Part shown: one piece after another, positions 45,095 through 53,169 of the stretch | Numbering within the stretch: position 1 is the first letter of the stretch | Layout: each line of letters starts with the position of its first letter | NCBI GenBank assembly: GCA_019634245.1 | Contig: JAHQVR010000016.1 | Span: forward strand, 1 to 53,169 | Length of the DNA stretch: 53,169 bases | Source: Gammaproteobacteria bacterium | GTDB lineage: Bacteria; Pseudomonadota; Gammaproteobacteria; Granulosicoccales; Granulosicoccaceae | Direction: 5' to 3' | Notes under the pieces: generated by a model | Databases searched by the model: none | What the model saw: only the letters and a program-made list of their open reading frames with translations | What the model was told of the DNA's origin: nothing | Program-made: the position numbers and the translations under genes

Positions 45095-45685
45095 CTAGAC
45101 AAGGGGTTGAACCTGTATCCAGTTCAATGCCGGTGGTGTGTGTACCGAGCAGGAGTCTCCTACGCATAAGGTTCCTGTTCTCTCCACCCAGCAGGTCACA
45201 CCACGCTTGCCCAGTGCCAGAGTTGGAAACGCTTTTCCATGCCCTGGGTGATGAGATTCGATAACATCGGCAGGCCCTTTACACGGCGCATTTTCCATAT
45301 CAACCACCAAGGAGGTGCCGCTATCAAAAATCAACCGCGTGGCCGGAGGTATTTGTGTGAATTTGGGAATTCCACTGACCACCAAATTAGCTCCTAGCCA
45401 CTCAGGCCGGATGGAAGGTATCGATAAACTCTCAGCAATGGCTTGCAATTCTTCCGTCGAGACCGCCGTTATTTGTCGAGTATTGCGAATTTCCGTGTGA
45501 CGCGGATACTGCCGGTGCACTCGAACACACGCACTTCGGGTTTCGCCATGGTGAACGTCGCCGATGAAGCCTCCATAATCCACGGTTACTGATGTTTGAA
45601 GTTCGGATACAAGATCCGAGGAATCGGGATTAATCAGTAGTGCTTCAATGTTTCCGCGAACGGCCACCGGGGTCAGAATTGTCAT
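45095..45685 (-). CDS. MOSC domain protein
   Basis: A 196-residue MOSC-domain protein. The opening VAVRGNIEALLINPD, GGFIGDVHHGETRSACVRV, ISAVSTEELQAIA-like RQITAVSTEELQAIA, and especially VDMENAPCKGPADVI (conserved Cys) and GKRGVTCWVERTGTL are typical. MOSC proteins bind a sulfur carrier or molybdenum cofactor. A link to xanthine dehydrogenase (Mo-cofactor enzyme) later in the window is thinkable but not shown. It has no signal peptide. It is convergent with the VOC gene. Confidence 0.85.
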   Translation of the reverse strand: MTILTPVAVRGNIEALLINPDSSDLVSELQTSVTVDYGGFIGDVHHGETRSACVRVHRQYPRHTEIRNTRQITAVSTEELQAIAESLSIPSIRPEWLGANLVVSGIPKFTQIPPATRLIFDSGTSLVVDMENAPCKGPADVIESHHPGHGKAFPTLALGKRGVTCWVERTGTLCVGDSCSVHTPPALNWIQVQPLV

Positions 45686-45709
45686 GGGGAATTTTCGCCA
45701 ACAATGCTG

Positions 45710-46180
45710 TCAAGAATACTTGCCAATCATCACGCCGGCCACTAACAAGATACCAATAATCAAGTTAATCGATACCAACCGACGAATACTATTGAGTTTC
45801 TCGGCTGCTTCGGGCCAGGCCTGAGCTTGCACATGCGCTTTGAACTTGGGATAGACCGCGAAATACAAATGTAAAAATACCGCAACCATGATCAATGCCA
45901 ACAGATGCATAAAATGGACATACCAGGGGCTGCCAGCAAAGCCATTAAACGCCCCGAACATCAGCGCATAACCTGAGAGCAGCAAAAAGAGTATGGAGAA
46001 CCACACCCAGGGAAAGAACTTTTTAAAGACCCCGGCCCATACATTCAACCGCACGGGTGGATCAAACTGCACGGCCATGGGTCTGACCACCATGTAGGCA
46101 AAGAACATCCCGCCAATCCAGATCATGGCCGCCAACAAATGCACTAATAACGCAATAGCAACCCACATAACGGCACTCAC
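45710..46180 (-). CDS. CopD-like integral membrane protein
   Basis: A 156-residue protein with four membrane segments (about 5-30, 53-78, 85-110 and 132-152). The opening VAIALLVHLLAAMIWIGGMFFAYMVVRP has the His and Trp pattern of CopD/DUF-type heme or copper-linked membrane proteins, and FMHLLALIMVAVFLHLYFAVYPKF is also typical. The role is unknown. The start is a GTG (46180) directly adjacent to the sdaA stop; an ATG at 46168 is an alternative. It is cotranscribed with sdaA by position. Confidence 0.8.
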   Translation of the reverse strand: MSAVMWVAIALLVHLLAAMIWIGGMFFAYMVVRPMAVQFDPPVRLNVWAGVFKKFFPWVWFSILFLLLSGYALMFGAFNGFAGSPWYVHFMHLLALIMVAVFLHLYFAVYPKFKAHVQAQAWPEAAEKLNSIRRLVSINLIIGILLVAGVMIGKYS

Positions 46181-47584
46181 TCAACATTCAGGAAAGTTCA
46201 CGGGTACTTCTATCACATTCACCGCTAATCCACCACGGGCAGTTTCTTTATACTTGGTTTTCATATCAGCGCCCGTATCACGCATGGTCTTGATTACGTT
46301 ATCCAGAGACACAAAGTGAGTTCCATCTCCGCGCAGACTTAAGCGAGCTGCGTTGATCGCCTTCACTGCCCCCATCGCATTGCGTTCAATACACGGCACC
46401 TGAACAAGCCCACCTATGGGGTCACAGGTGAGCCCCAGATTATGCTCCATACCGACTTCCGCAGCATTTTCCACCTGTTGAGAGCTGCCACCAGTAACTG
46501 CTGCCAAAGCTCCAGCTGCCATCGAACAGGCAGAACCTACCTCACCTTGGCAACCTACTTCAGCACCAGAGATAGAGGCGTTTTCTTTATACAAAATGCC
46601 AATGGCACCCGCAGTAAGTAAAAACTCAACCACTCCCGCATCGTTAGCGCCCGGTACAAACCGGCAATAGTAATGTAAAACGGCCGGAATAATTCCTGCT
46701 GCGCCGTTGGTGGGTGCAGTCACAACCCGCCCACCTGCCGCATTCTCTTCATTCACAGCTAAAGCGTATAGATTGACCCAGTCCATCACGGTCAGAGGGT
46801 CACTCAACGCAGCTTCTGGTCGTTGAGTCAAAGCGTCGTGCAACGCTGCAGCGCGGCGTTTTACCTTCATACCACCTGGCAAAATTCCCGTCTCTTTGCA
46901 GCCGCGCGCAACACAATCCTGCATCGCTTGCCATAATTCCAACAGCCCTTGGCGAATTTCATTTTCGCTACGCCAAACTTGTTCATTCGCCATCATAATT
47001 TGCGCGATAGTAAGATCGTGCTCTTCACACAGTGTTAATAACTCATCACCACTGTTGAATGGGAATGGCAACACGGTGTTATCGGCTTTAATAGGGACAT
47101 CGCCCTCAGTGGCATTGTCATCTAATACAAACCCACCACCGACGGAATAGTAAGTGGCCTCCAACAAGCATTCATCTGAAGCGTTGGTCGCATAAAACTG
47201 CATCGCATTAGGATGAAGGGGTAGTGATTTTCGCTTATGCATCACTAAATCTTTCGCTTCATCGAACACAACGGTAGAGCCATCGGCTAGCGATAAACAC
47301 TTTTCAGCTCTAATTTGGCGCAGTAGATCGGGTATGGCATCCACATCCACGCTATCGGGGGCTTTACCGATTAGTCCCAGAAGAATGGCTTTGTCACTAC
47401 CATGACCCTTTCCGGTTGCACCCAACGAGCCAAGCAAATCGATTCTTAGCCGCTGTATACGCTTGCTGAAACCGCCATCGACCAGGGCATCTGCAAACCG
47501 CTTGGCGGCAATCATGGGACCTACGGTATGAGAACTCGACGGGCCGATACCCACTTTAAATAAATCAAAGACACTGACAGCCAT
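46181..47584 (-). CDS. sdaA: L-serine dehydratase (Fe-S)
   Basis: A 467-residue enzyme converting L-serine to pyruvate and ammonia. It starts [24 protein letters not shown] (family consensus), so the ATG at 47584 is chosen over a frame running 26 codons further up. The [4Fe-4S] domain is evident: [17 protein letters not shown] and [31 protein letters not shown] is also conserved. It is fused alpha and beta domains in one chain, as in E. coli SdaA. The CopD-like membrane protein gene follows with no gap. Confidence 0.97.
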   Translation of the reverse strand: MAVSVFDLFKVGIGPSSSHTVGPMIAAKRFADALVDGGFSKRIQRLRIDLLGSLGATGKGHGSDKAILLGLIGKAPDSVDVDAIPDLLRQIRAEKCLSLADGSTVVFDEAKDLVMHKRKSLPLHPNAMQFYATNASDECLLEATYYSVGGGFVLDDNATEGDVPIKADNTVLPFPFNSGDELLTLCEEHDLTIAQIMMANEQVWRSENEIRQGLLELWQAMQDCVARGCKETGILPGGMKVKRRAAALHDALTQRPEAALSDPLTVMDWVNLYALAVNEENAAGGRVVTAPTNGAAGIIPAVLHYYCRFVPGANDAGVVEFLLTAGAIGILYKENASISGAEVGCQGEVGSACSMAAGALAAVTGGSSQQVENAAEVGMEHNLGLTCDPIGGLVQVPCIERNAMGAVKAINAARLSLRGDGTHFVSLDNVIKTMRDTGADMKTKYKETARGGLAVNVIEVPVNFPEC

Positions 47585-47801
47585 ACAACGATTCCAATAA
47601 GTAATCGGCTGGGTAACGCAACCACAACCGTCGATTGCAATAGCAAACAAAAAAAAGAACAACCAACGCTGTGTGCACTAGAGTCCCCACCAGACAAAGT
47701 TGATACAAGCCGCGATTACGACACCTCGGTCACGGATACGTGCATCAGCGAAACCAGGGGACTCAATGATCCGCCAGGTTCGACTCGGTTAAGAAAAGAG
47801 T

Positions 47802-48443
47802 TTAATTATTGTCGGTAACGGGTGTGACAAAGGCGTGGATGGTTGCGGCGGCAACTGAAACAGAGTGGTTCTCAAGCTTAACGTACCGGTCGCCACTCAG
47901 ATAAGCACCATAACCCCGCAGCATGCCTAGTAGCTGGTATGACCCTTCTTCACAGATAAGTAAACCACCACCAGACTGACCAGAGTCAATTCCAGCGCTG
48001 GTGTGAAGTGCGCCATGTCGGTTACGTTGGAATTCACCACGGGAGGTGGTTTTGCCCTGAGCACGCGGAAAACCCACTGCCCACACCGCTTGGCGATCGA
48101 TGGGTTCTTTCAAGGTCATGCGCACGGGTTCGATGTTTTCGGTATCGATGGAAAGCACCGCCAAATCAGAATGTTGATCGAGAATGAGTACCCGCGCCAA
48201 ACGAAAATCGTTGGAGACTTTAACAAACACTTGATCAGCACCGGCCAGTGCATGCGCCGCGGTGAGTACGCGGTTTTGAGAAAACACAATTCCGCTGGCA
48301 TGACTGCCATGATCCGTAGCAATCGGCAGAATGGCTTCAAGCGTGCCGCTGTCTGGCCATGCACAGTCCGAATTCGCAGCCACTGGTTGCATCACACTCA
48401 TCGCAAACAGAAAGGCACTTATTTTTATTATCGTGCTTCGCAT
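47802..48443 (-). CDS. Trypsin-like secreted serine protease
   Basis: A 213-residue exported protein. A signal peptide (about 1-23, ending QPVAANS) precedes a chymotrypsin-fold domain with the full triad: His64 (LTAAHALAG), Asp93 (HSDLAVLSI) and Ser157 (SAGIDSGQSGGGLL). The size is close to the minimal catalytic domain; no PDZ domain follows. The ATG at 48443 is chosen because the 52 codons upstream of it carry no signal-like sequence. It should act in the periplasm or outside the cell. It lies 217 bases upstream of sdaA. Confidence 0.88.
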   Translation of the reverse strand: MRSTIIKISAFLFAMSVMQPVAANSDCAWPDSGTLEAILPIATDHGSHASGIVFSQNRVLTAAHALAGADQVFVKVSNDFRLARVLILDQHSDLAVLSIDTENIEPVRMTLKEPIDRQAVWAVGFPRAQGKTTSRGEFQRNRHGALHTSAGIDSGQSGGGLLICEEGSYQLLGMLRGYGAYLSGDRYVKLENHSVSVAAATIHAFVTPVTDNN

Positions 48444-49137
48444 GGAATTTCCCACACCAATAGCTCTTAACCTACCGTTAAAACGTATCGACTCGATAGC
48501 GGATTTGGTAAACCACACGAACGCCGGTTTCGACGAGCGTTGTGGTCTGGTTACCACTGATCGATGCCACAGATTGGTGGGATGTGTTCCCACCCCCAAT
48601 TCTCACGAGTTGAGCGGTCCGGATCACTGAAGTGATCTCTGGTCAGCCATTGCTCAAACCTTTGCTCAGTCTATCGTAAGGAGTGAACCGAAAATACTAC
48701 CGAGAGAGCCGAGTTACTGACGCTCATTTAAGTCCTTGATGTAAATAATTTTGTTAATATCAAGCTTTAAGCTACTGAATTAATATCATTTGCTATCAAT
48801 GAATGAGCCTGTGGATAAATCGTTTTTTGAAGGCAATATCCTAAGCTGAGGTAAAAAAACTGTGAATTGCTTCTCCTAGAGACAGGTTACGAACCCAACA
48901 GGGTCGGCACAGACTGGTCCTAGTTTGTTCGCCAACACAAATCTAGACAAGCTGATATCAGGGAATAAACACCAACGCCGATAACAACTTAAGATACAGT
49001 CGGTTGGGAACCATCCAACGCAGATGAATCACACAAGGTAATAGAAAGACATTTTTCGACGGTCCGACTGAGCAATCTTCAAGGATGCGGACTATCAATA
49101 ACAACAGGGATCTATCATTGGTCGTTGGGGGTTAGAC
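48444..49137. other. Long intergenic region upstream of the protease gene
   Basis: A 694-base gap without a convincing gene. It has a 16-base palindrome (48622-48637) and an AT-rich stretch (48720-48860) with repeated TTAATATCA and a single DnaA-box-like TGTGGATAA. It separates two divergent genes, so both promoters should lie here. I see no RNA gene. Confidence 0.5.
48622..48637. promoter_or_regulatory. Palindrome upstream of the protease gene
   Basis: GATCACT-GA-AGTGATC is a perfect 16-base palindrome about 180 bases before the protease ATG, on the side facing that gene. The arrangement fits an operator, but I recognise no regulator for it. Confidence 0.3.
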
Positions 49138-49428
49138 GTGCAATCCATAGCAAAAGTCGCAAACATACTGAAAGTCAGCGAGTACCGACTATTCAGTGAG
49201 GCCTATCTGGCCAAATTCGGTGATCGCGCCGAAGAAGACGACATCGCTATGTTGTTCTCACACTTCATGATGTTTGGTGAAGTGCCCGATTGGGCGAACG
49301 ACTATGCTCGGACCATACTGGCCGACCTAGAAGCCAATCGAAACGTTAATTTAAATTCTTATTGTCTATTGAATCTCGCCCCTCGCACCGGAGACAAAGA
49401 AAACATAAGTTTCACGTTGCTCGAATGA
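49138..49428 (+). CDS. Hypothetical protein, conserved-looking
   Basis: A 96-residue frame starting with GTG (49138), with GGGG 8-9 bases upstream. It opens SIAKVANILKVSEYRLFSEAYLAKFGDRAEEDDIAMLFSHFMMFGEVPDWANDYARTIL, which reads as a compact alpha-helical fold with no membrane segment. I cannot name its family with confidence. Upstream is the long gap and downstream another gap, so it is monocistronic. No motif tells its role. Confidence 0.6.
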   Translation: MQSIAKVANILKVSEYRLFSEAYLAKFGDRAEEDDIAMLFSHFMMFGEVPDWANDYARTILADLEANRNVNLNSYCLLNLAPRTGDKENISFTLLE

Positions 49429-49787
49429 ACAAAGCGGATAGCAACGCACACTCCACTGCAATCTCCCTAGATTGAACGAACTTAGAATCTTGTTGTAAGT
49501 GATAGCGAATATCGTAGGCCCCTGGCTCTTCAGGCACCGAAACAATAGTGGGTGATTTGCCCAGCATTAAATAATTTCTTAAGAATTTTATCGGACACCG
49601 ATGGCTTTGCGAGTAAAGTGGGTGTTGCGATTCGGTGGGAATTTATGAATAAACACTATCAGGCCAAAACGCGTGGCGCTTAGCGATAAATAGTAGGCCT
49701 TCCTCGACAGGGAAGTTAGGTACTATTAATCTACGCGAGCAGGGCATTTGCCTACAAACATATCATCTAACATCGGTGCCTGAAAAA
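49429..49787. other. Intergenic gap before the acyl-CoA ligase gene
   Basis: About 360 bases without a gene or a clear terminator. It should hold the promoter of the downstream ligase gene. I see no known riboswitch or RNA. Confidence 0.45.
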
Positions 49788-51413
49788 ATGTCCATTTTTG
49801 AAACTGGCTTGAACCAAACACCAGCTAATTTTGAAACCCTATCTCCAGTCAGCTTCCTCAGAAGGGCCGCTACGATTCGACCCGATGCCTGCGCCATCAT
49901 TCACGGAGAGCGCTCCTATAACTACGCGCAATTTTGGGAACGCAGTTGTCGATTAGCTACGGCCTTGGCTAATCGAGGCGTTAGTCGAGGTGATTGCGTG
50001 GCGATTATGGCAGCCAACACACCAGAGATGCTAGAGGCGCATAATGGAGTTCCTTTAATTGGTGCTGTATTAAATTCACTAAATGTGCGTTTGGATGCAG
50101 CGACCATCGCGTTCATTCTTGATCACGGTGAAGCCAAGGTACTTATCACAGACAAAGAGTTTTCACCCACGATAAAAGCAGCGTTGGCCCAATTAGATCG
50201 AGAACTGTTAGTGGTTGATATAGACGACGCACTGGCGGAGTCTGGAGAACTTGTGGGCGACATAAAATACGAAGACTTACTCTTAGAGGGCTCTAGCGAT
50301 GTCAGCCAATTTGACAACGCTGTGTCCGATGAGTGGCAAGCCATATCCTTGCTATACACCTCTGGCACCACAGGCAACCCGAAAGGTTGCGTTTATCACC
50401 ATAGAGGCGCTTATCTAAATTCGTTGGGTAATAGTTCAATTATCGGGCTAAACCATAACTCGCGCTATCTTTGGACACTACCAATGTTTCACTGCGACGG
50501 GTGGACCTTTACGTGGGCAGTAACTGCGGCAATGGGCACTCATGTATGCCTTCGTAAAGTAGACCCAAAGCTTATATTCGAATTGATTGAGACTACTGAT
50601 GTCACCCATATGTGCGGGGCTCCCATCGTCTTAAACATGCTGGCCAATGCACCAAAAGACGTACAGAAAAGAGCATCTCAACCGATTGAGATTGTCACTG
50701 GAGGAGCAGCTCCACCTTCAGCCGTGATCGAAGCGATGGAGGCTATCGGCTTTAACGTTACCCATATGTATGGGCTTACCGAAACCTACGGACCAGCCAC
50801 CACCTGTTTACCACAAACCGATTGGCACACACTGTCAGTGCAAGATAGATCGGCACGAATGGCACGGCAAGGGGTTTACAACATCACGTTCGAAGGTGCC
50901 TCAATTATGGATTCCACCACAATGCAACCAGTTCCAATGGATGGAACAACCATTGGTGAGTTGATGATTCGGGGCAATACTGTCATGAAAGGCTATTTAA
51001 AAAATCCCAAGGCAACCGCTGATGCGTTTGAAGATGGTTGGTTTCACTCTGGAGATTTGGGCGTACAACACCCTGACGGCTACATTGAAATTAAAGATCG
51101 TGCAAAAGATATAATTATCTCCGGAGGAGAAAACATCTCGACGCTGGAAGTGGAAGAGACTCTCTATCGTCACCCAAAGATTCTCGAGGCGGCAGTTGTT
51201 GCCAAACCCGATAAGAAATGGGGAGAAACTCCGTGTGCGTTTGTGACCTTGAAGCCACAAGAATCGGCAACAGCAGACGAGATTCAAGCATTTTGCAAAG
51301 AACGCATGGCCAGCTTCAAAGTACCCAAAACTGTGGTGTTTTGCGATTTGCCAAAAACCTCAACCGGCAAAATACAAAAATTCGAACTGCGGAACAAAGC
51401 TTCTGAACTCTAA
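49788..51413 (+). CDS. Acyl-CoA ligase, DmdB-like
   Basis: A 541-residue AMP-forming ligase. The P-loop is LLYTSGTTGNPKGCVYHHRGAY; MFHCDGWTFTWAV, MYGLTETYGPAT, FHSGDLGVQHPDGYIEIKDRAKDIIISGGENIS and the catalytic Lys region TSTGKIQKFELR are all present. The YHHRGAYLNSLGN form and MFHC.GW pattern match the DmdB/medium-chain ligase clade, which includes methylmercaptopropionate-CoA ligases of DMSP degradation. Substrate is not fixed by these motifs. ATG 49788 (MSIFETGLNQTPANF) fits family starts better than the GTG four codons before. It stands alone. Confidence 0.85.
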   Translation: MSIFETGLNQTPANFETLSPVSFLRRAATIRPDACAIIHGERSYNYAQFWERSCRLATALANRGVSRGDCVAIMAANTPEMLEAHNGVPLIGAVLNSLNVRLDAATIAFILDHGEAKVLITDKEFSPTIKAALAQLDRELLVVDIDDALAESGELVGDIKYEDLLLEGSSDVSQFDNAVSDEWQAISLLYTSGTTGNPKGCVYHHRGAYLNSLGNSSIIGLNHNSRYLWTLPMFHCDGWTFTWAVTAAMGTHVCLRKVDPKLIFELIETTDVTHMCGAPIVLNMLANAPKDVQKRASQPIEIVTGGAAPPSAVIEAMEAIGFNVTHMYGLTETYGPATTCLPQTDWHTLSVQDRSARMARQGVYNITFEGASIMDSTTMQPVPMDGTTIGELMIRGNTVMKGYLKNPKATADAFEDGWFHSGDLGVQHPDGYIEIKDRAKDIIISGGENISTLEVEETLYRHPKILEAAVVAKPDKKWGETPCAFVTLKPQESATADEIQAFCKERMASFKVPKTVVFCDLPKTSTGKIQKFELRNKASEL

Positions 51414-51443
51414 AGACAATACGAATTAAAGAGCTGCTCGAGG

Positions 51444-52250
51444 CTAAGTTTGCACCTGTGAAATTTGCCGTTGCCGAATCGACAGCATATCCGCGACCGA
51501 AGCTACCGCGATGGCCATGGGTTCGTTACTCGTGCGCACGGACTGACCTATGGGGGCAACGAGCTTTTGCAGTTCCTGAGGTGTGAATCCCTTTTTTATG
51601 AGTCGACTGCGAAATGTTGCGGCTTTGGATTTAGACGCAATCAAACCACAATAGGCGATATCATCACGACCCAGAACGGCCTCAACACAGGTGTAGTCCA
51701 GGTCATGGCTATGCGTCATAACAAGAAAGAAGGTGTTCGCGCGGGCATCTTCAACAATTGAATATGGGTTGTCATCTAACGCGCAAACACTCACTTGAGC
51801 CTTGGCACTTTCCCGAGATTGTATTTGGGAAACCCACTCAGAACGATCATCACAGACACTGACTTGGCAACGCAACTCAGACAATATCGTCACGACGGCT
51901 TGTGACACATGTCCAGCCCCAAAAATAGTAACGAAAAATTCATTTGCTGGGCTGTAGTCGAACTGTAACGTCACCTTCCCTCCACAACATTGTGACAATT
52001 CCGATGCCAGTGTATATGTTTCGCTTTCTATCAGCGGATGATGTCCCTTTTGGTTGAGTATTTGGCGAGCTCTTTGTATGGCCTGCATCTCCAATGCGCC
52101 ACCGCCTATGGTATCGAACTCACCTTGTTCAGAAACCAAAAGCCGTGCACCAACACCCCGCGGTGCTGAACCTCTCACGTCTAGGATAGTGACGGTAACG
52201 CAGGCCTGACCCAGGGCATGCGCCTGATGCAGCGCATCGAGCCAATTCAC
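51444..52250 (-). CDS. xdhC: Xanthine dehydrogenase accessory protein XdhC
   Basis: A 268-residue chaperone that loads the sulfurated molybdenum cofactor onto xanthine dehydrogenase. The N-terminal part has ILDVRGSAPRGVGARLLVSEQGEFDTIGGGALEMQ and SQCCGGKVTLQF (the CCGG motif). The C-terminal Rossmann-like part has FFVTIFGAGHVSQAVV, THSHDLDYTCVEAVL and YCGLIASKSKAATF. The start is a GTG (52250) abutting the stop of xdhB, so the two are cotranscribed and probably coupled. Confidence 0.95.
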   Translation of the reverse strand: MNWLDALHQAHALGQACVTVTILDVRGSAPRGVGARLLVSEQGEFDTIGGGALEMQAIQRARQILNQKGHHPLIESETYTLASELSQCCGGKVTLQFDYSPANEFFVTIFGAGHVSQAVVTILSELRCQVSVCDDRSEWVSQIQSRESAKAQVSVCALDDNPYSIVEDARANTFFLVMTHSHDLDYTCVEAVLGRDDIAYCGLIASKSKAATFRSRLIKKGFTPQELQKLVAPIGQSVRTSNEPMAIAVASVADMLSIRQRQISQVQT

Positions 52251-53169
52251 TTAAGCTTCCCTGAGCACTTGATCACAACAGCGCAGCACCTCCTCCGGAG
52301 TGGCTGGCGCATTCAATCGGGGGAATACCTGATGGTTGGCAATGGACCCTATGGCATCACGAATAGCGCAAAACGCTGATAGCGCCAGCATTAGCGGCGG
52401 CTCACCCACTGCCTTTGATCGAAAAATCGTGGCTTCATCGTTAGGGGTATTCTGCAGGAGCGAGACATTAAACACATCGGGAGCATCACTAATTGCTGGA
52501 ATCTTATAGGTCGCTGGACCATCCGTGGTAAGACGACCCTTGGCATCCCAGTGAAGTTCTTCGTGAGTTAACCACCCCACTCCCTGTACATACCCCCCTT
52601 CAATCTGCCCAACGTCAATGGCAGGGTTTAACGAACGTCCTACGTCGTGCAATATATCGGCACGCAATACTCTGGTTTCTCCCGTTAGCGTATCGATCAA
52701 TACTTCAGAGCAGGCAACGCCATTGGCAAAGTAATAGAAAGGACGACCCATTGCCATCTCTCTGTCGTAATGAATTTTCGGTGTCTTATAAAATCCTGTT
52801 GCTGATAGAGGGACTCGTGCCAGATACGCTTCAGAGGCAAGTTCAGCCCAACTTAGTTCTGTCGTTTCTGTCGATGCTGAAATTTTAATCACATCGTCTT
52901 TGAATTCAATTGCCGACTCAAGCACATCATGCTTGTCGGTTAAGAAGCGAATCAACCGGGCTCTTAATCTCAACGCCGCATTCATGGCGGCCATGCCATT
53001 GATGTCAGCTCCGGAGGAGGCAGCCGTAGCCGAGGTGTTAGGCACTTTATCGGTTCTCGTGCTCATGATGGCGATTCTGTTCAGACTCATTCCCAAAGAC
53101 CGGGCTACGACTTGTTGAATTTTAACCATTAGCCCCTGGCCCATTTCAGTACCTCCATGATTGAGCTGC
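52251..53169 (-). CDS. xdhB: Xanthine dehydrogenase molybdopterin subunit, C-terminal part
   Basis: The frame is open to the right edge, so only the last ~305 codons of the large subunit are present. Hallmarks are QLNHGGTEMGQGLMVKIQQV (cofactor contact), ACSEVLIDTLTGETRVLRADILHDVGRSLNPAIDVGQIEGGYVQGVGW, YKIPAISDAPDVFNV, and AVGEPPLMLALSAFCAI, where the Glu of GEPP is the catalytic base in known enzymes. It hydroxylates hypoxanthine and xanthine to urate. xdhC follows directly. Confidence 0.95.
   Translation of the reverse strand, partial: QLNHGGTEMGQGLMVKIQQVVARSLGMSLNRIAIMSTRTDKVPNTSATAASSGADINGMAAMNAALRLRARLIRFLTDKHDVLESAIEFKDDVIKISASTETTELSWAELASEAYLARVPLSATGFYKTPKIHYDREMAMGRPFYYFANGVACSEVLIDTLTGETRVLRADILHDVGRSLNPAIDVGQIEGGYVQGVGWLTHEELHWDAKGRLTTDGPATYKIPAISDAPDVFNVSLLQNTPNDEATIFRSKAVGEPPLMLALSAFCAIRDAIGSIANHQVFPRLNAPATPEEVLRCCDQVLREA

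Noticed and set aside
48003..48470. A 155-codon open frame antisense to the trypsin-like protease.
   Set aside because: The protease has a complete triad and signal peptide; the antisense frame has no recognisable fold.
48810..48818. TGTGGATAA, a perfect DnaA-box match.
   Set aside because: It is single, without the clustered boxes or neighbouring dnaA/dnaN/gidA genes of an origin; expected by chance.

Overview
The window looks like the chromosome of a free-living, probably aquatic, gammaproteobacterium of roughly 50% GC (judged by eye). The main reason is gene order. Two long blocks match the layout I know from Pseudomonas-type genomes: (chpA-pilJ-pilI-pilH-pilG)(gshB-tonB-yqgE-yqgF-pyrR-pyrB-pyrC') and (pilU-pilT)(yggS-proC-yggT). 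The M23 peptidase / erpA / argC neighbourhood is also familiar. No phage, insertion sequence, CRISPR array, rRNA or tRNA was seen. This is mostly core chromosome with small accessory insertions.

Layout. 1-250: tail of an M23 peptidase. 326-3491 (minus): a tightly coupled three-gene operon of two paralogous OmpA-like lipoproteins and an amino-acid-binding periplasmic protein. 3937-8411 (minus): erpA, a coiled-coil membrane protein, argC and a beta-propeller lipoprotein. 8550-9095: a redoxin. 9070-17225 (minus): the Pil-Chp chemosensory operon that controls type IV pilus twitching. 17411-23232 (plus): glutathione synthetase, TonB-family protein, YqgE, YqgF/RuvX, PyrR, PyrB and an apparently non-catalytic dihydroorotase homologue. 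23523-26157 (minus): thymidine kinase, a sugar-1-phosphate nucleotidyltransferase and a galacturonokinase-like GHMP kinase. 26369-27199: a TfoX-domain protein with a histone-H1-like tail. 27517-29807 (minus): pilU and pilT, ending at a clear terminator. 29992-33442 (plus): yggS, transaldolase, proC, yggT. 33780-34148: an HU-like protein with a terminator. 34577-40618 (plus): type II secretion genes gspC-D-E-F only. 40632-53169: mixed accessory and housekeeping genes. These are a DUF302 protein, PPK2, MsrA, a lyxose isomerase, SoxR with a divergent VOC-family gene under a perfect SoxR box, a MOSC protein, a CopD-like membrane protein, L-serine dehydratase, a trypsin-like protease, a DmdB-like acyl-CoA ligase, XdhC, and the 3' part of xdhB cut by the window edge.

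How the genes work together. Surface motility is covered twice: the Pil-Chp signalling array and the PilT/PilU retraction motors. Pyrimidine supply is covered by PyrR/PyrB/PyrC' and Tdk. Redox and Fe-S care is spread over ErpA, GshB, MsrA, SoxR and the redoxin. No large novel defence or mobile system is present. The least explained pieces are: (1) the OmpA-like pair plus solute-binding-protein operon; (2) the galacturonokinase-like kinase plus nucleotidyltransferase pair; (3) a SoxR-controlled VOC protein; (4) the TfoX-H1-tail fusion; (5) a PilJ with a diverged kinase-contact tip; and (6) a candidate IscR site before erpA.
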